64,000 nucleotides of DNA from Paenibacillus sp. FSL K6-1330 (GCF_037976825.1 NZ_CP150269.1:7233501-7297500), one strand, 5' to 3'; counted from the first letter of the stretch, positions 16,355 to 24,709 are shown. Made by a program: numbers and translations. The notes: generated from the sequence alone by a model not told the origin.

Positions 16355-17254
16355 ATGTCCAGTAATAAACAAAACAAATCAAAAAAATGGTTAGTCGGTG
16401 CAGTCGCTGCATCCGTTCTGGCAGTAGGGATCACGGTTTCCTCCGGAGGAGTTTCGTATGCAAAAGAGCCATTTGCAGCGGGAACGGTCGAACAGTTTAT
16501 TGATCAAAACAAACCGCTTGATTATTCGGCTTATAAAACTGTAATCGGGAAAACAGTCGAAAATAAATACGGCAAGATGACCTTAAATGAAGTGCTGGTC
16601 GATGCAGACAGACTCCTCATCAGCTCCACTTTTGAGCCTGCCAAAGGTGTTTCTTTTGATCATCGTACACATCTATATCCAAAAGTCCTGATCAATGGTC
16701 AAGATCTTACGGTAACCAGGGGAACACAATCCATTGAAGTGAATGATGATATGTATACCATTTACGGGGATATTAAGTTTAGTGAGCTGCCAACCGAAGG
16801 TCCGCTTCAAATCAAAATTTCCTATGATACGATCAGCAAGAGTTTCAAAGATAATGTGGCGATAGAAGATCCATGGGTATTTGACATCAAAGCATCAACA
16901 GACCAAATCATGAAAGATACGAAAACCGTTCAATTAGACAAAACGATCACACTCCATAATGGAGAGAAAGTTAAGCTTAACAAAATGGTTACCTCCCCTG
17001 TTTCAACCGTACTTTATTATGATCTGACACAGGGCTCGGAAAATACACACTTCAAACTTGTTTCAGCTAGCGGTGAGGAATTGGAAGCTAGAGTAACATA
17101 TGCTCACGATCGTGGAGAAACGTCTTACAGCCGTTTTGACCCGATTGATTTAGAAAAAGGGAAGTATTCTCTTGTCCCTATTAGCCACGAGATTAATAGT
17201 AATCAAGATGTTAATAGTCACAAGGAAATTGGATCTCCTGTTCCAATTAACTAA
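16355..17254 (+). CDS. DUF4179 paralogue lacking the sigma-binding tail (sensor-only)
   Basis: 299 residues, closely matching the extracytoplasmic part of the anti-sigma factor at 15124 (long identical stretches such as NKYGKMTLNEVLVDADRLLI and ASTDQIMKDTKTVQLDKTI). The N-terminus is only MSSNKQNKSKKW before the membrane or signal segment (LVGAVAASVLAVGITV) and a possible cleavage site SYA-KEP, so the roughly 35-residue cytoplasmic tail is absent. It could be secreted or anchored and compete for the same signal. ATG behind GAGGTG. Own promoter and terminator. Confidence 0.88.
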   Translation: MSSNKQNKSKKWLVGAVAASVLAVGITVSSGGVSYAKEPFAAGTVEQFIDQNKPLDYSAYKTVIGKTVENKYGKMTLNEVLVDADRLLISSTFEPAKGVSFDHRTHLYPKVLINGQDLTVTRGTQSIEVNDDMYTIYGDIKFSELPTEGPLQIKISYDTISKSFKDNVAIEDPWVFDIKASTDQIMKDTKTVQLDKTITLHNGEKVKLNKMVTSPVSTVLYYDLTQGSENTHFKLVSASGEELEARVTYAHDRGETSYSRFDPIDLEKGKYSLVPISHEINSNQDVNSHKEIGSPVPIN

Positions 17255-17262
17255 TCATGCAG

Positions 17263-17296
17263 AAAACCACTAAACCTAGCGTTTAGTGGTTTTTTG
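17263..17296 (+). terminator. Terminator T2 after the first paralogue
   Basis: Same AAAACCACTAAAC / GTTTAGTGG stem and T run as T1. Confidence 0.92.
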
Positions 17297-17314
17297 ATAT
17301 AAATCCCCTTGTGC

Positions 17315-17343
17315 TGATAGGTTTATACCTTTTCGTTCGTATT
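17315..17343 (+). promoter_or_regulatory. ECF-type promoter P3 (second paralogue)
   Basis: TGATAG, 17-base spacer, CGTATT; two spacer bases differ from P1 (TATACC and CGTT in place of TATGCC and CATT). Confidence 0.75.
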
Positions 17344-17354
17344 ACATAGTAGGT

Positions 17355-17430
17355 TCGAACCAGTAACGATTCAGTTGTTATCAAGATTTCACATGGCCGC
17401 AAAAAATTCCAACAAATGAGGTATTAGACG
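17355..17430 (+). pseudogene. Further collapsed sigma gene remnant (copy 3)
   Basis: Only about 75 bases separate the promoter block from the second paralogue. The end, CAACAAATGAGGTATTAGACG, still matches the sigma gene's terminal bases and ribosome binding site; the start block seen in copy 2 is largely gone. Confidence 0.5.
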
Positions 17431-18297
17431 ATGTCCAATAATAAAAAAAGCAAAACGAAGAAATGGATCACAGGTATAATCGCTACCTCTGTTCTGGCAG
17501 CAGGCATCACAGTTCCTTTTGGTGAGGTCTCGCATGCAAAGGCACCAATTGGCACCGTTGAACAGTTTGTTGATCCAAATAAACTACTTGATTTATCAAC
17601 CTATAAAACTCAGGTTGGAAAAACAGTCCAGAATAAATACGGCAAGCTGACTTTAAATGAAGTGCTGGTCGATGTGAACGGACTCATAATAAGTTCAACA
17701 TACGAGCCGGCCAAGGGGATTAAATTTGATGAAAAATCCCAACTCACTCCACGTGTCCTGATCAACGGGAAAGACCTTCAAAAAACAAGAGGGTCTCAAA
17801 CGATTAAAGTAAATAACAACAAATATACGATTTACGGAGATATAAAATTTAGTGAGCTGCCGGATAAAGGACCTCTTCAAATCAAAATAACGTACGACAC
17901 GTTCTATAACCTTAACAAAAAGAAGGTTACAATTAAAAATCCATGGGTATTCAATGTAAAGGCATCAACAAACCATATCCAGAAGGATACAAAAGTCGTT
18001 CAATTAAACAAAACCGTAACACTTCATAACGGAAAAAAGGTAAACCTTAATAAAATGATCGTCTCTCCTGTTTCGACGTTACTTTATTATGATCTAACGA
18101 AAGGCACGGAAAAAACCTTCTTCAAACTACTATCGGCTAGTGGAGAGGAAGTTAGATCTAGAGCAAGTTATGCTTTCAATATTAAAGAAAAATCCTATAA
18201 CCGTTTTGGCCCGATTGATCTAGGGAAAGAAAAGTACATGCTTGTCCCGGTCAATGAGGATGATGAGGAAATCGGATTCCCTGTTTCAATTAATTAA
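17431..18297 (+). CDS. Second DUF4179 paralogue lacking the sigma-binding tail
   Basis: 288 residues, same plan as the gene at 16355: short basic N-terminus (MSNNKKSKTKKW), one hydrophobic segment (ITGIIATSVLAAGITVPFG) with possible cleavage at SHA-KAP, then the DUF4179 domain and the second beta domain. It is more diverged and more basic than copy 2 (many Asn and Lys changes, for example VNNNKYTIYGDIKF), which suggests an older duplication or a shifted ligand. AATGAGG precedes the ATG. Own promoter and terminator. Confidence 0.88.
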   Translation: MSNNKKSKTKKWITGIIATSVLAAGITVPFGEVSHAKAPIGTVEQFVDPNKLLDLSTYKTQVGKTVQNKYGKLTLNEVLVDVNGLIISSTYEPAKGIKFDEKSQLTPRVLINGKDLQKTRGSQTIKVNNNKYTIYGDIKFSELPDKGPLQIKITYDTFYNLNKKKVTIKNPWVFNVKASTNHIQKDTKVVQLNKTVTLHNGKKVNLNKMIVSPVSTLLYYDLTKGTEKTFFKLLSASGEEVRSRASYAFNIKEKSYNRFGPIDLGKEKYMLVPVNEDDEEIGFPVSIN

Positions 18298-18308
18298 TCA
18301 TGCAGAAA

Positions 18309-18338
18309 ACCACTAACCTAGCGTTTAGTGGTTTTTTT
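18309..18338 (+). terminator. Terminator T3 after the second paralogue
   Basis: AACCACTAA.C / GTTTAGTGG stem with seven Ts; one A shorter in the arm than T1 and T2. Confidence 0.88.
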
Positions 18339-18362
18339 GATAAATAGATCGGACTGACGTGG

Positions 18363-19149
18363 TTAAACCGCATGAATGGATGGCCACTTCAGCTCAACGC
18401 CAGCATTCACAAGAATCCGCTGCAGCGCCTCCAAATGTTCCGGTGTATTTCGGACGTCTCTTGGCTTAATCTGATGCTCAGTGCAGTAAGCTGCAGCTCC
18501 GTGCGGATCCGGACGGGATACCAGGAAGGTGGCCAACCGGCGGAGGCCGATGTAACCGGTGGCGATTCCGGAGCTGCAGGCCGGTCGAGCAGCTGCGTGC
18601 GGATCCGGACGAGCTACCAGGGAGGTGGCCAGCCAGCGGAGGCCGATGTAACCGATGACGGTCCGGCAGCTGCAGGCCAGTCGAGCAGCTGCATGCGGAT
18701 CCGGAAGAGTACCAGGAGGGCGGCCAGCTGGCAGCGGCCGATCTAACCGATGGCAGTCCTGCAGATGGATGCCGGCCCGAGTAATAAACTCCGTGCGGAT
18801 CCGGACGGGATACCAGGAAGGTGGCCAGCCGGCGGAGGCCGATGTAACCGATGGCGGCCCTGCAGCTGCATGCCGGCCCGAGCAACTCCATGCAGATCCG
18901 GACGGGACACAAGGAAGGTTGCTCGCCGGCAGCAGCGGATGTAATTGATGGCGGTCCTGCAGCTGCAGCCAGCCCGAGCAGATCCGCGCGGATCCGGACG
19001 AGCTACCAGGGAGGTGGCCAGCCGGCGGAGGCCGATGTAACCGATCCAGCGGCGATTGCTTCCTGCAAAGCCGGAATGTCTCCTTTGTAGATGTGCATGG
19101 CTATTTCCGGCAGCTCTTCGAATTTACCGATATCTTTCAGAACGATCAT
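18363..19149 (-). pseudogene. Ankyrin-like protein gene interrupted by GC-rich tandem repeats
   Basis: GGGAGG precedes an ATG at 19149. The frame reads MIVLKDIGKFEELPEIAMHI then YKGDIPALQEAIAAG, which looks like the start of an ankyrin-type protein. It then enters the repeat array and meets TAG at 19003 after 48 codons. The far end, reading EHLEALQRILVNAGVELKW to a TAA at 18363, looks like the natural C-terminus. So both ends survive and the middle has been replaced by repeats. Assignment to the ankyrin family is by pattern only. A 48-residue peptide could still be made. Confidence 0.6.
18502..19060. repeat. Tandem array of six GC-rich units of about 96 bp
   Basis: Units begin with TGCGGATCCGGA (or close variants) at 18502, 18598, 18694, 18794, 18891 and 18987, giving periods of 96, 96, 100, 97 and 96 bases. 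Each contains GGCCAGCCGGCGGAGGCCGA (or a variant) and GATGTAACCGATGGCGG. GC content is well above both flanks. The 100- and 97-base units break any single reading frame, so the array is not maintained as coding sequence. Internal GGATCC, CTGCAG and GGCC palindromes are frequent. Confidence 0.9.
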
Positions 19150-19309
19150 CTATTTTCCTCCCTGCGAAAATCCTGTGTACGTATGCTTCTTCCTTAATTC
19201 AATAATTGGAATGAATTTTCCTTTTTTCACATGAATTGTAAGGCAGGAATGCCTCCGGCAAGCGTTGAATATGGCATAAACGATCAAATCAAAGGAGTTG
19301 TTCAAAGCA

Positions 19310-19822
19310 ATGAGTGCGTACGACATGCATATCGGCAAACTAATCAGTGGGCGACGGGATTTGGAAGGCAGCGGGCTTTACATACTCTGTACCCCCGATA
19401 AGACCATAGTCGAGCTGGATTCCATCCAGACGAATGACGTAAATCTAGTAAGCTCCAAAGACCTGGAGGATGCGCTGTACGAGTTTTGCCAATCAGCTAT
19501 GGACAACTACGTCTCAGAAGGGAACAACCAGGATATCTATGCTTTTTCCATTTACACCGATACGTATCACGGCAGTTACGTCATATACATCAACAATCTC
19601 GAAGGTCTGGACCAAAGCGTGGAGCTTGCCCTCGAATATGAACGGAAGCGGCATCCGGAACGAGGGGATGACCGGATCCGAGAGCAGCTTTATTATGAAT
19701 TGAAATACGCGGAAGCCGACTATCCGTTTAGGTACGAAACCTTGCCGGAGCGGCTCGGGACATGGCTTCGCATGTATGCCTGCATCATGTTGGAGGAGCC
19801 CGGCTATCTCGATATCGAGTAG
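19310..19822 (+). CDS. Unknown protein, 5' part of a gene split by an amber stop
   Basis: 170 codons from the ATG at 19310 (AAAGGAG 12 bases upstream; a TTG at 19298 is too close to that site). The product is acidic, with YAFSIYTDTYHGSYVIYINN, which resembles the central strand pair of DUF4303-type proteins, a family sometimes linked to immunity; this is a weak match. After the TAG at 19820 the same frame stays open for 165 more codons, so this is probably the first half of one gene of about 336 residues. Confidence 0.6.
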   Translation: MSAYDMHIGKLISGRRDLEGSGLYILCTPDKTIVELDSIQTNDVNLVSSKDLEDALYEFCQSAMDNYVSEGNNQDIYAFSIYTDTYHGSYVIYINNLEGLDQSVELALEYERKRHPERGDDRIREQLYYELKYAEADYPFRYETLPERLGTWLRMYACIMLEEPGYLDIE

Positions 19823-20320
19823 CGTTATCTGTTTGAGAAAGAGCTCTTCGACTCGCAGCTATTCTTGATTGCCATCGATGTGATCCATCGCCTGCAGCAC
19901 GACTTTCAGCGGCTCCGTCGGACTGATGATTTCATCGCCTATGTCTCGGCGGCGGACCGCGTCGGGGGAGATTCCCTGACGACCAGTCAGCTGCTCCGGC
20001 GATGTGTCAGCGAAGAGCTGCTGTACAAGGCCATGCCTGACGTCAAAGAGAAAGACGAAGCCTTTCGGGCGGCCATAAATGCGGTACAGCAAAAGTCCCT
20101 CCGGGAGCAGGTTATGCACTGGGTTACCGTCATCGAGCAGGGAGAGTTCGGCAAGGGCAGCCCGTACAGCTTCTGGAAAACCGACTATGAAGCGTATGAG
20201 CAGTTGATCGAACTCGGCGAAACGGCTGTCCCTTACATCCGAGAACATTTGAACAACAAGCTCAAGGAGGATACGCGGCTGATCCTGGAGACGGTACTTC
20301 GAGATTTGGGACAGCTCTAG
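19823..20320 (+). pseudogene. 3' part of the amber-split gene
   Basis: In frame with the preceding part and running RYLFEKELFDSQLFLIAIDV to the stop at 20320. Codon use and amino-acid texture continue without a break across the TAG (LRRTDDFIAYVSAADRVGGD, then the helical FWKTDYEAYEQLIELGETAV). A separate start could lie at the ATT/TTG near 19865 but no ribosome binding site fits. Function unknown; a nonsense mutation, a sequencing error or read-through would all explain it. Confidence 0.6.
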
Positions 20321-20366
20321 CTTGCCGCTTGATCAGTTCCTACCGCATGAACAGCTCCTTAGGCGC

Positions 20367-20741
20367 TTACAAAGGATATGGCGGGGCTTTTCCTGCTGCT
20401 ATGTTATCGGGATGAACGTCTGCAGGTTCATGGCCATTCATGCGGAGATACATATATTCCACTTCTTCTAGCGATATTTGCAGCGTTCGGCTGATCTCAT
20501 AGAGGTCGATGTCTTGTGATAGAAGCTCCCGTGCCTGATAGATTTTTCCATTTAGCCAACCGTTTTCGAGCATCCATACCTTCATCCGGTCCAGCAGCAG
20601 ATTCTGGTTTGCCGCATCTGCATGCTTTTTATATTTAGCAACGGATTCTGACAGATAGTCGTAGAGATAAATACCCAGTGCCTCGCGCTGCTCGTGTTTG
20701 GACATTCGTTGATACTGCTCAAAGCTTAGGCTGATATCCAA
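20367..20741 (-). CDS. Hypothetical helical protein
   Basis: About 124 residues, not recognised. The start is uncertain: the longest frame begins at a TTG with AGTAGG 15 bases upstream, and an ATG 12 codons later (MSKHEQREALGIYLYDYLSE) is also possible. The sequence is helical, with a segment resembling an HTH (IYQARELLSQDIDLYEISRTLQ). It follows the SUKH-like gene in the same frame after its stop, so it may be co-transcribed. Alternatively it is the tail of a former larger gene. Confidence 0.5.
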   Translation of the reverse strand: MDISLSFEQYQRMSKHEQREALGIYLYDYLSESVAKYKKHADAANQNLLLDRMKVWMLENGWLNGKIYQARELLSQDIDLYEISRTLQISLEEVEYMYLRMNGHEPADVHPDNIAAGKAPPYPL

Positions 20742-20795
20742 ATCAAGCGTATAATACCTACTATCAAAACGTCTGGATGTTTTCCGGCCTATGTG

Positions 20796-21533
20796 TTATG
20801 AAATCCTTTCGCACCCTTTCGACAAGAGCCATGCCTCCATAACGGCAAACGCCTGCCCTCCATCCTGTTCATAGAAGATGGCTACCTCTTGCTGATAAGC
20901 ATAATTGAATCGTACATATCCGCCCAGTTCTCGGTAGAACAAAAGGCAAACATAGGGCGTTTCAATAGACAGATCAGAAGGAAAGGCCGCTTGACACATT
21001 CCCGCCAACTCAGGTAATGACAGCCCATCCTGCACCGGAGGCAAGCGTAAGAAGAGATGACTCCGCGTACCCGTCCACGGTTCATAATAAACGGCTTCCT
21101 CTTGGCTGCGCCCATACACCTGACGAAATATTTCATCCAGCACCACCGCGTACGTCCTTTCATCGTCCTGCTCCCGTGCCTGCAGCGAAATCGCCTTTAT
21201 ACGCTCCTCATGCCGGGGCAACCATAACAACCCGGCCACCTTCGGATGCACCGCCAGAAAATCACCGTCCACCGTTGTGCCTATAGAGATGCACTCAGCA
21301 ATCTCTTGCTCTGTAATCGGGCTGTCTTCATCGTGCTCCCATAACCCGTACTCGGCAAAAGGCTGAAGTACCTCCGTATCCGGTAACTGGACATTCATCC
21401 ACCCTCTGTAAGTCCCTTCGCCGAATCGCTGCAAAAACCGCAGGTAGCCAGGCGGATAAACAGCGGCATCCTCCCTGACAAACTCCTGATTTTGACCATC
21501 TGATAGAAGTCTTGGTTCAGATACGATGTACAT
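20796..21533 (-). CDS. SMI1/KNR4 (SUKH)-like protein
   Basis: 245 residues from an ATG seven bases after AGGAGG. The first 130 residues resemble a SUKH domain: YPPGYLRFLQRFGEGTYRGW, the SIGTTVDGDFLAVHPK strand pair and LVWL-like closing strands (GLLWLPRHEERIKAI). The C-terminal 100 residues (RSHLFLRLPPVQDGLSLPEL onward) are not recognised. SUKH proteins often give immunity to toxins. No toxin is visible, but neighbouring ankyrin-like and DUF4303-like remnants are also of types found among immunity genes, so the region may be an old immunity cluster. Confidence 0.65.
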   Translation of the reverse strand: MYIVSEPRLLSDGQNQEFVREDAAVYPPGYLRFLQRFGEGTYRGWMNVQLPDTEVLQPFAEYGLWEHDEDSPITEQEIAECISIGTTVDGDFLAVHPKVAGLLWLPRHEERIKAISLQAREQDDERTYAVVLDEIFRQVYGRSQEEAVYYEPWTGTRSHLFLRLPPVQDGLSLPELAGMCQAAFPSDLSIETPYVCLLFYRELGGYVRFNYAYQQEVAIFYEQDGGQAFAVMEAWLLSKGCERIS

Positions 21534-21671
21534 GATCACTCCTCCTATTTTTGAGTAGATTCACTTCCGTCTACGAACCTCAATTGGCAGTACTCCTAAC
21601 CATTATTCCACAATTTTCAAGTGGTGACGATAGCCCCATCGTCGCTTGCCCAACTCCCTTCTTCCAAATGT

Positions 21672-21687
21672 TATGACACGTGTCATA
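21672..21687. promoter_or_regulatory. Perfect 16-bp palindrome TATGACACGTGTCATA
   Basis: It lies about 90 bases before the DUF418-kinase-regulator operon. Its size and TGACA..TGTCA arms are typical of TetR-family operators, but no TetR gene is in the window. Confidence 0.6.
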
Positions 21688-21778
21688 TGGATCTCTTTAC
21701 AGGTGTGAATGTTGCATCAAACGGATCGCATCTACAATAAAAACACGAGAGAATCAACAAGGAGAGAGGGAATCGGAG

Positions 21779-22915
21779 ATGGAACAACGAAAAGACAGAA
21801 TCCGCCTGCTGGACATTTTGCGGGGCTTTGCGATTCTGGGAACGCTTGGGACGAATATTTGGATCTTCGCACATGCGGGGGACCTCAACTACATTACAAC
21901 ATTTGATCATTCCGGTTGGTGGGGAGCGAATGACTTACTTCGAATGATCGTCTTATTCCTGGTGAATGGGAAGCTGCTCGGACTGCTGACAATCATGTTT
22001 GGTGTCGGCTTGGAAATGAAGTATCGGCAGGCCAAGCGCAAGGGAAAGCCGTGGCCGGGTGTTTATTTATGGGCCGTCCTGTTTCTGGTCCTCGAAGGCC
22101 TGCTGCATTTTATATTGGTCATGGAGTATGACATCTTAATGAGCTATGGAGTTACCGCAATCATTGCAGCCTTCATCGTAAAGGGTGGCGACCGGCTCAT
22201 CGCCCGCACGATGAACGTGATCGGCAGCGTCTTCGCCATTGCAATTCTGGCCCTCGCGGCACTGATGCTGGCAAGCGGCGCAAGCGTATCGCTGGGCAGT
22301 TTTGGCGATGTCGTTGCTCTCTATCAAGAAGGCACTTGGGTGGAGCAAGTTCAATATCGGCTGGCGAACTTCCTTCCGCTGCGAATGGAGGCCATCCTCG
22401 TGATTCCGACCAATGTGTTTCTGTTCCTGCTGGGGGTTCGCTTCATGCGGGCAGGGGTATTCTCCCCGGATGAGAACGGCAAAAAGCTGCGGAGTACACT
22501 ATTTAAGCTTGGGATATATGTCGGTGTGCCGCTCAACTTGCTCATTTTTATCCCCGGCGGCGCTTTCGATCTACCGGTGCGCTATTTATTCGCCCCGCTG
22601 ATGTCCATGGGGTATATAGCAATCATGGCGAGAATGATACAATATACGAAATGGGAATGGCTATGGCGCCGTCTGGAGAACGTCGGAAAAATGTCGCTAA
22701 GCTGCTATGTGCTCCAGAACATCCTCGCATCCGCTGTTTTTTACGGCTGGGGGTTGGGGCTTGCCGGCAAGCTGAATTCAGCGGCCATTATCGCCATCTG
22801 GCTGGTAATCTCCGCATTTCTGCTGGGCATGTCGTCCCTATGGCTCCGCGGCTTCAAGCTGGGACCCATGGAGACCATCCGCAAACAGGCGGTAGGTTTC
22901 TTCGAATCAAGATAG
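21779..22915 (+). CDS. DUF418 family membrane protein
   Basis: 378 residues with about ten membrane segments. The opening RIRLLDILRGFAILGTLGTN is the hallmark of the DUF418/DUF1624-like acyltransferase-related group, and the closing YVLQNILASAVFYGWGLGLAG is the DUF418 domain core. I chose the ATG at 21779 (GGAG nearby, and the family begins at this motif). Members have been proposed to move or modify lipid or cell-wall groups; function is unproved. It is first in a likely operon with the kinase and regulator (19 bases apart). Confidence 0.88.
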   Translation: MEQRKDRIRLLDILRGFAILGTLGTNIWIFAHAGDLNYITTFDHSGWWGANDLLRMIVLFLVNGKLLGLLTIMFGVGLEMKYRQAKRKGKPWPGVYLWAVLFLVLEGLLHFILVMEYDILMSYGVTAIIAAFIVKGGDRLIARTMNVIGSVFAIAILALAALMLASGASVSLGSFGDVVALYQEGTWVEQVQYRLANFLPLRMEAILVIPTNVFLFLLGVRFMRAGVFSPDENGKKLRSTLFKLGIYVGVPLNLLIFIPGGAFDLPVRYLFAPLMSMGYIAIMARMIQYTKWEWLWRRLENVGKMSLSCYVLQNILASAVFYGWGLGLAGKLNSAAIIAIWLVISAFLLGMSSLWLRGFKLGPMETIRKQAVGFFESR

Positions 22916-22934
22916 CCAAAGTTGGGGGCTTGAT

Positions 22935-24056
22935 ATGTTCTATAAGTTGTACCCGAGGGATCAGATCAAAAGTTATTTGCTCATCGATATCGTACTGACC
23001 GTATTCTTATGCTACCGGGTGTTTCGTTCGGATACGGCGCTGGGACTGTGGGGCAGCCTTTTGCTGCTCCTGCTGTTCCTTGTTTCGTTCTATGTCGCGC
23101 TGTGGCGCCGGGGCGGCTGGCTACTGGCTGCCGTGCTGACGGGCCTGTTCGCGGTAGGCGTACTCGGGGTGTATACGGGGCCGAGCACCATGCTGTTCGG
23201 GATCATTTTTGCCGACTTGCTGGGCCGGTCCAAGTCCAAGGTGCATATCGCCATCGGCTGTGCAGCCATTGCCCTATCATTCCTGCTCGTGTTCGTTTTC
23301 CGAAAGGAACCGCTGCTCGAAACGTCCAATGCCATTTACCTTCCGGTCATGATCATTCAGTCGGTATATCCGATCGTCATCTACATTAAGGAGAAAGCGA
23401 AAAGCCTGCAGGGGGAGCTGGATGAAGCCAACGAGCAGATCGCAAAGTATATCCAGCAGGAGGAGCGACAGCGAATCGCTAGGGATCTCCACGATACCTT
23501 GGGACAGACCCTCATGATGATCAAAATGAAGAGCGAGCTGGCGAAGAAATGGGTGGATAAGGATGCTGCCCAAGCCAAGCGAGAGCTAAGCGAGATTCTG
23601 GATACCACCCGAACCGCCCTGAAGCAAGTGAGGGAGCTGGTATCCGATATGAAGTTCATCTCTCTGGCAAGCGAGCTGGAGCATGCGGCCAAGCTGCTGC
23701 ATACGGCGGGAATTTCGCTGAGTATCGAGAATCCGGAGAAGCCCCCGCTGTTATCCAGCGTAGAGGAAACGATGCTTGCGCTTTGTGTCCGGGAAGCCAT
23801 GACCAATATCATCAAGCATAGCCCGGCCAAGCGGTGCACCATTAGGCTGGAAACGAAGGAACATGCCTTCGGAATCTACATCGCGGATGATGGCGTGGGG
23901 CCGGCAGGGAACAGCGACGGAAACGGCATCCCGTCGATCATGGAGCGGATGAAGACGCTGGGCGGCTCTTTCGCCATCGCCCCTTCGCCTGAGGGAGGCA
24001 CCAGGGTATCCTTAAATCTCCCCCTTCGCCGACATGAAAAGGAGGACGCTTCATGA
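22935..24056 (+). CDS. DesK-like sensor histidine kinase
   Basis: 373 residues. Five or so membrane helices in residues 15-150 form the sensor, followed by a coiled-coil (KAKSLQGELDEANEQIAKYIQ). The HisKA_3 helix RIARDLHDTLGQ places the phospho-acceptor at His186; the ATP-binding domain has REAMTNIIKHS (N box) and DDGVGP (G1). Layout and the RDLHDTLGQTL motif match DesK, the membrane-fluidity thermosensor of Bacillus. It overlaps the response-regulator gene by four bases (ATGA). No fatty-acid desaturase gene lies beside it, so its target may differ. Confidence 0.9.
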   Translation: MFYKLYPRDQIKSYLLIDIVLTVFLCYRVFRSDTALGLWGSLLLLLLFLVSFYVALWRRGGWLLAAVLTGLFAVGVLGVYTGPSTMLFGIIFADLLGRSKSKVHIAIGCAAIALSFLLVFVFRKEPLLETSNAIYLPVMIIQSVYPIVIYIKEKAKSLQGELDEANEQIAKYIQQEERQRIARDLHDTLGQTLMMIKMKSELAKKWVDKDAAQAKRELSEILDTTRTALKQVRELVSDMKFISLASELEHAAKLLHTAGISLSIENPEKPPLLSSVEETMLALCVREAMTNIIKHSPAKRCTIRLETKEHAFGIYIADDGVGPAGNSDGNGIPSIMERMKTLGGSFAIAPSPEGGTRVSLNLPLRRHEKEDAS

Positions 24057-24658
24057 TTCGAATCGTCATTGCGGAAGATCAAAAAATGCTTCGCGGCGCA
24101 TTCGCCTCACTGCTTAATTTCGAAGATGACATCGAGGTCGTGGCCGAGGTGCCTGACGGGCAGCAAGCCTGGGACGCGATCCAGCAGCATCAGCCGGACG
24201 TGTGCCTGCTCGATATCGAGATGCCTCATATCAGCGGCCTGGAATTGGCCGAGTCCATACGTCAAGCAGCTCTGCCCTGCAAAATCATGATCGTTACGAC
24301 CTTCGCGCGCCCGGGTTATTTGCAAAAAGCGATGGATGCGCAGGTGGAGGGCTATCTGTTAAAGGACGAGCCGATCGATTTCTTGATCGCAGCCATCCGG
24401 CGGGTCATGAAGGGCGAGCGGGTTGTGAGCACCGATCTAGCGGCCGCACTATTCATGAAGGAAGAGAATCCGCTCAGCGAACGGGAAATCGAAATGCTTC
24501 GCTTAACCAAGGAAGGCATGACCACCGGCGAGATCAGCAATGCCCTATTCCTGACGAGAGGAACTGTTCGCAACTACCTCTCCTCAGCCATACAGAAGCT
24601 TGCGGCCGAATCCCGGCAGCAGGCCGTGGCAATCGCCGAGGATAAAGGATGGCTGTAA
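24053..24658 (+). CDS. DesR-like NarL-family response regulator
   Basis: 201 residues. REC domain 1-120 with acidic pair ED (8-9), phospho-acceptor Asp54 (LLDIEMP), Thr in VTTFARPGY and Lys in LLKDEP. The DNA-binding domain (about 140-200) has the LuxR/NarL HTH (LSEREIEMLRLTKEGMTTGEISNAL, then TRGTVRNYLSSAIQKL). The conserved TTFARPGY stretch is strongly DesR-like. Partner of the upstream kinase; in Bacillus DesR activates the desaturase gene when membranes become stiff. Confidence 0.92.
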   Translation: MIRIVIAEDQKMLRGAFASLLNFEDDIEVVAEVPDGQQAWDAIQQHQPDVCLLDIEMPHISGLELAESIRQAALPCKIMIVTTFARPGYLQKAMDAQVEGYLLKDEPIDFLIAAIRRVMKGERVVSTDLAAALFMKEENPLSEREIEMLRLTKEGMTTGEISNALFLTRGTVRNYLSSAIQKLAAESRQQAVAIAEDKGWL

Positions 24659-24709
24659 ACATCCTCGGACACAGCGCCCCTTGTTTATGACTTTAAGGAG
24701 GAGATCGAA

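Noticed and set aside
18372..18948. Plus-strand frames over the repeat array with repeated peptides
   Set aside because: Peptide repeats follow from DNA repeats. Units of 97 and 100 bases break the frame, and there is no ribosome binding site.
18502..19060. CRISPR array
   Set aside because: Units are contiguous with no unique spacers of constant length, and each unit is about 96 bases.
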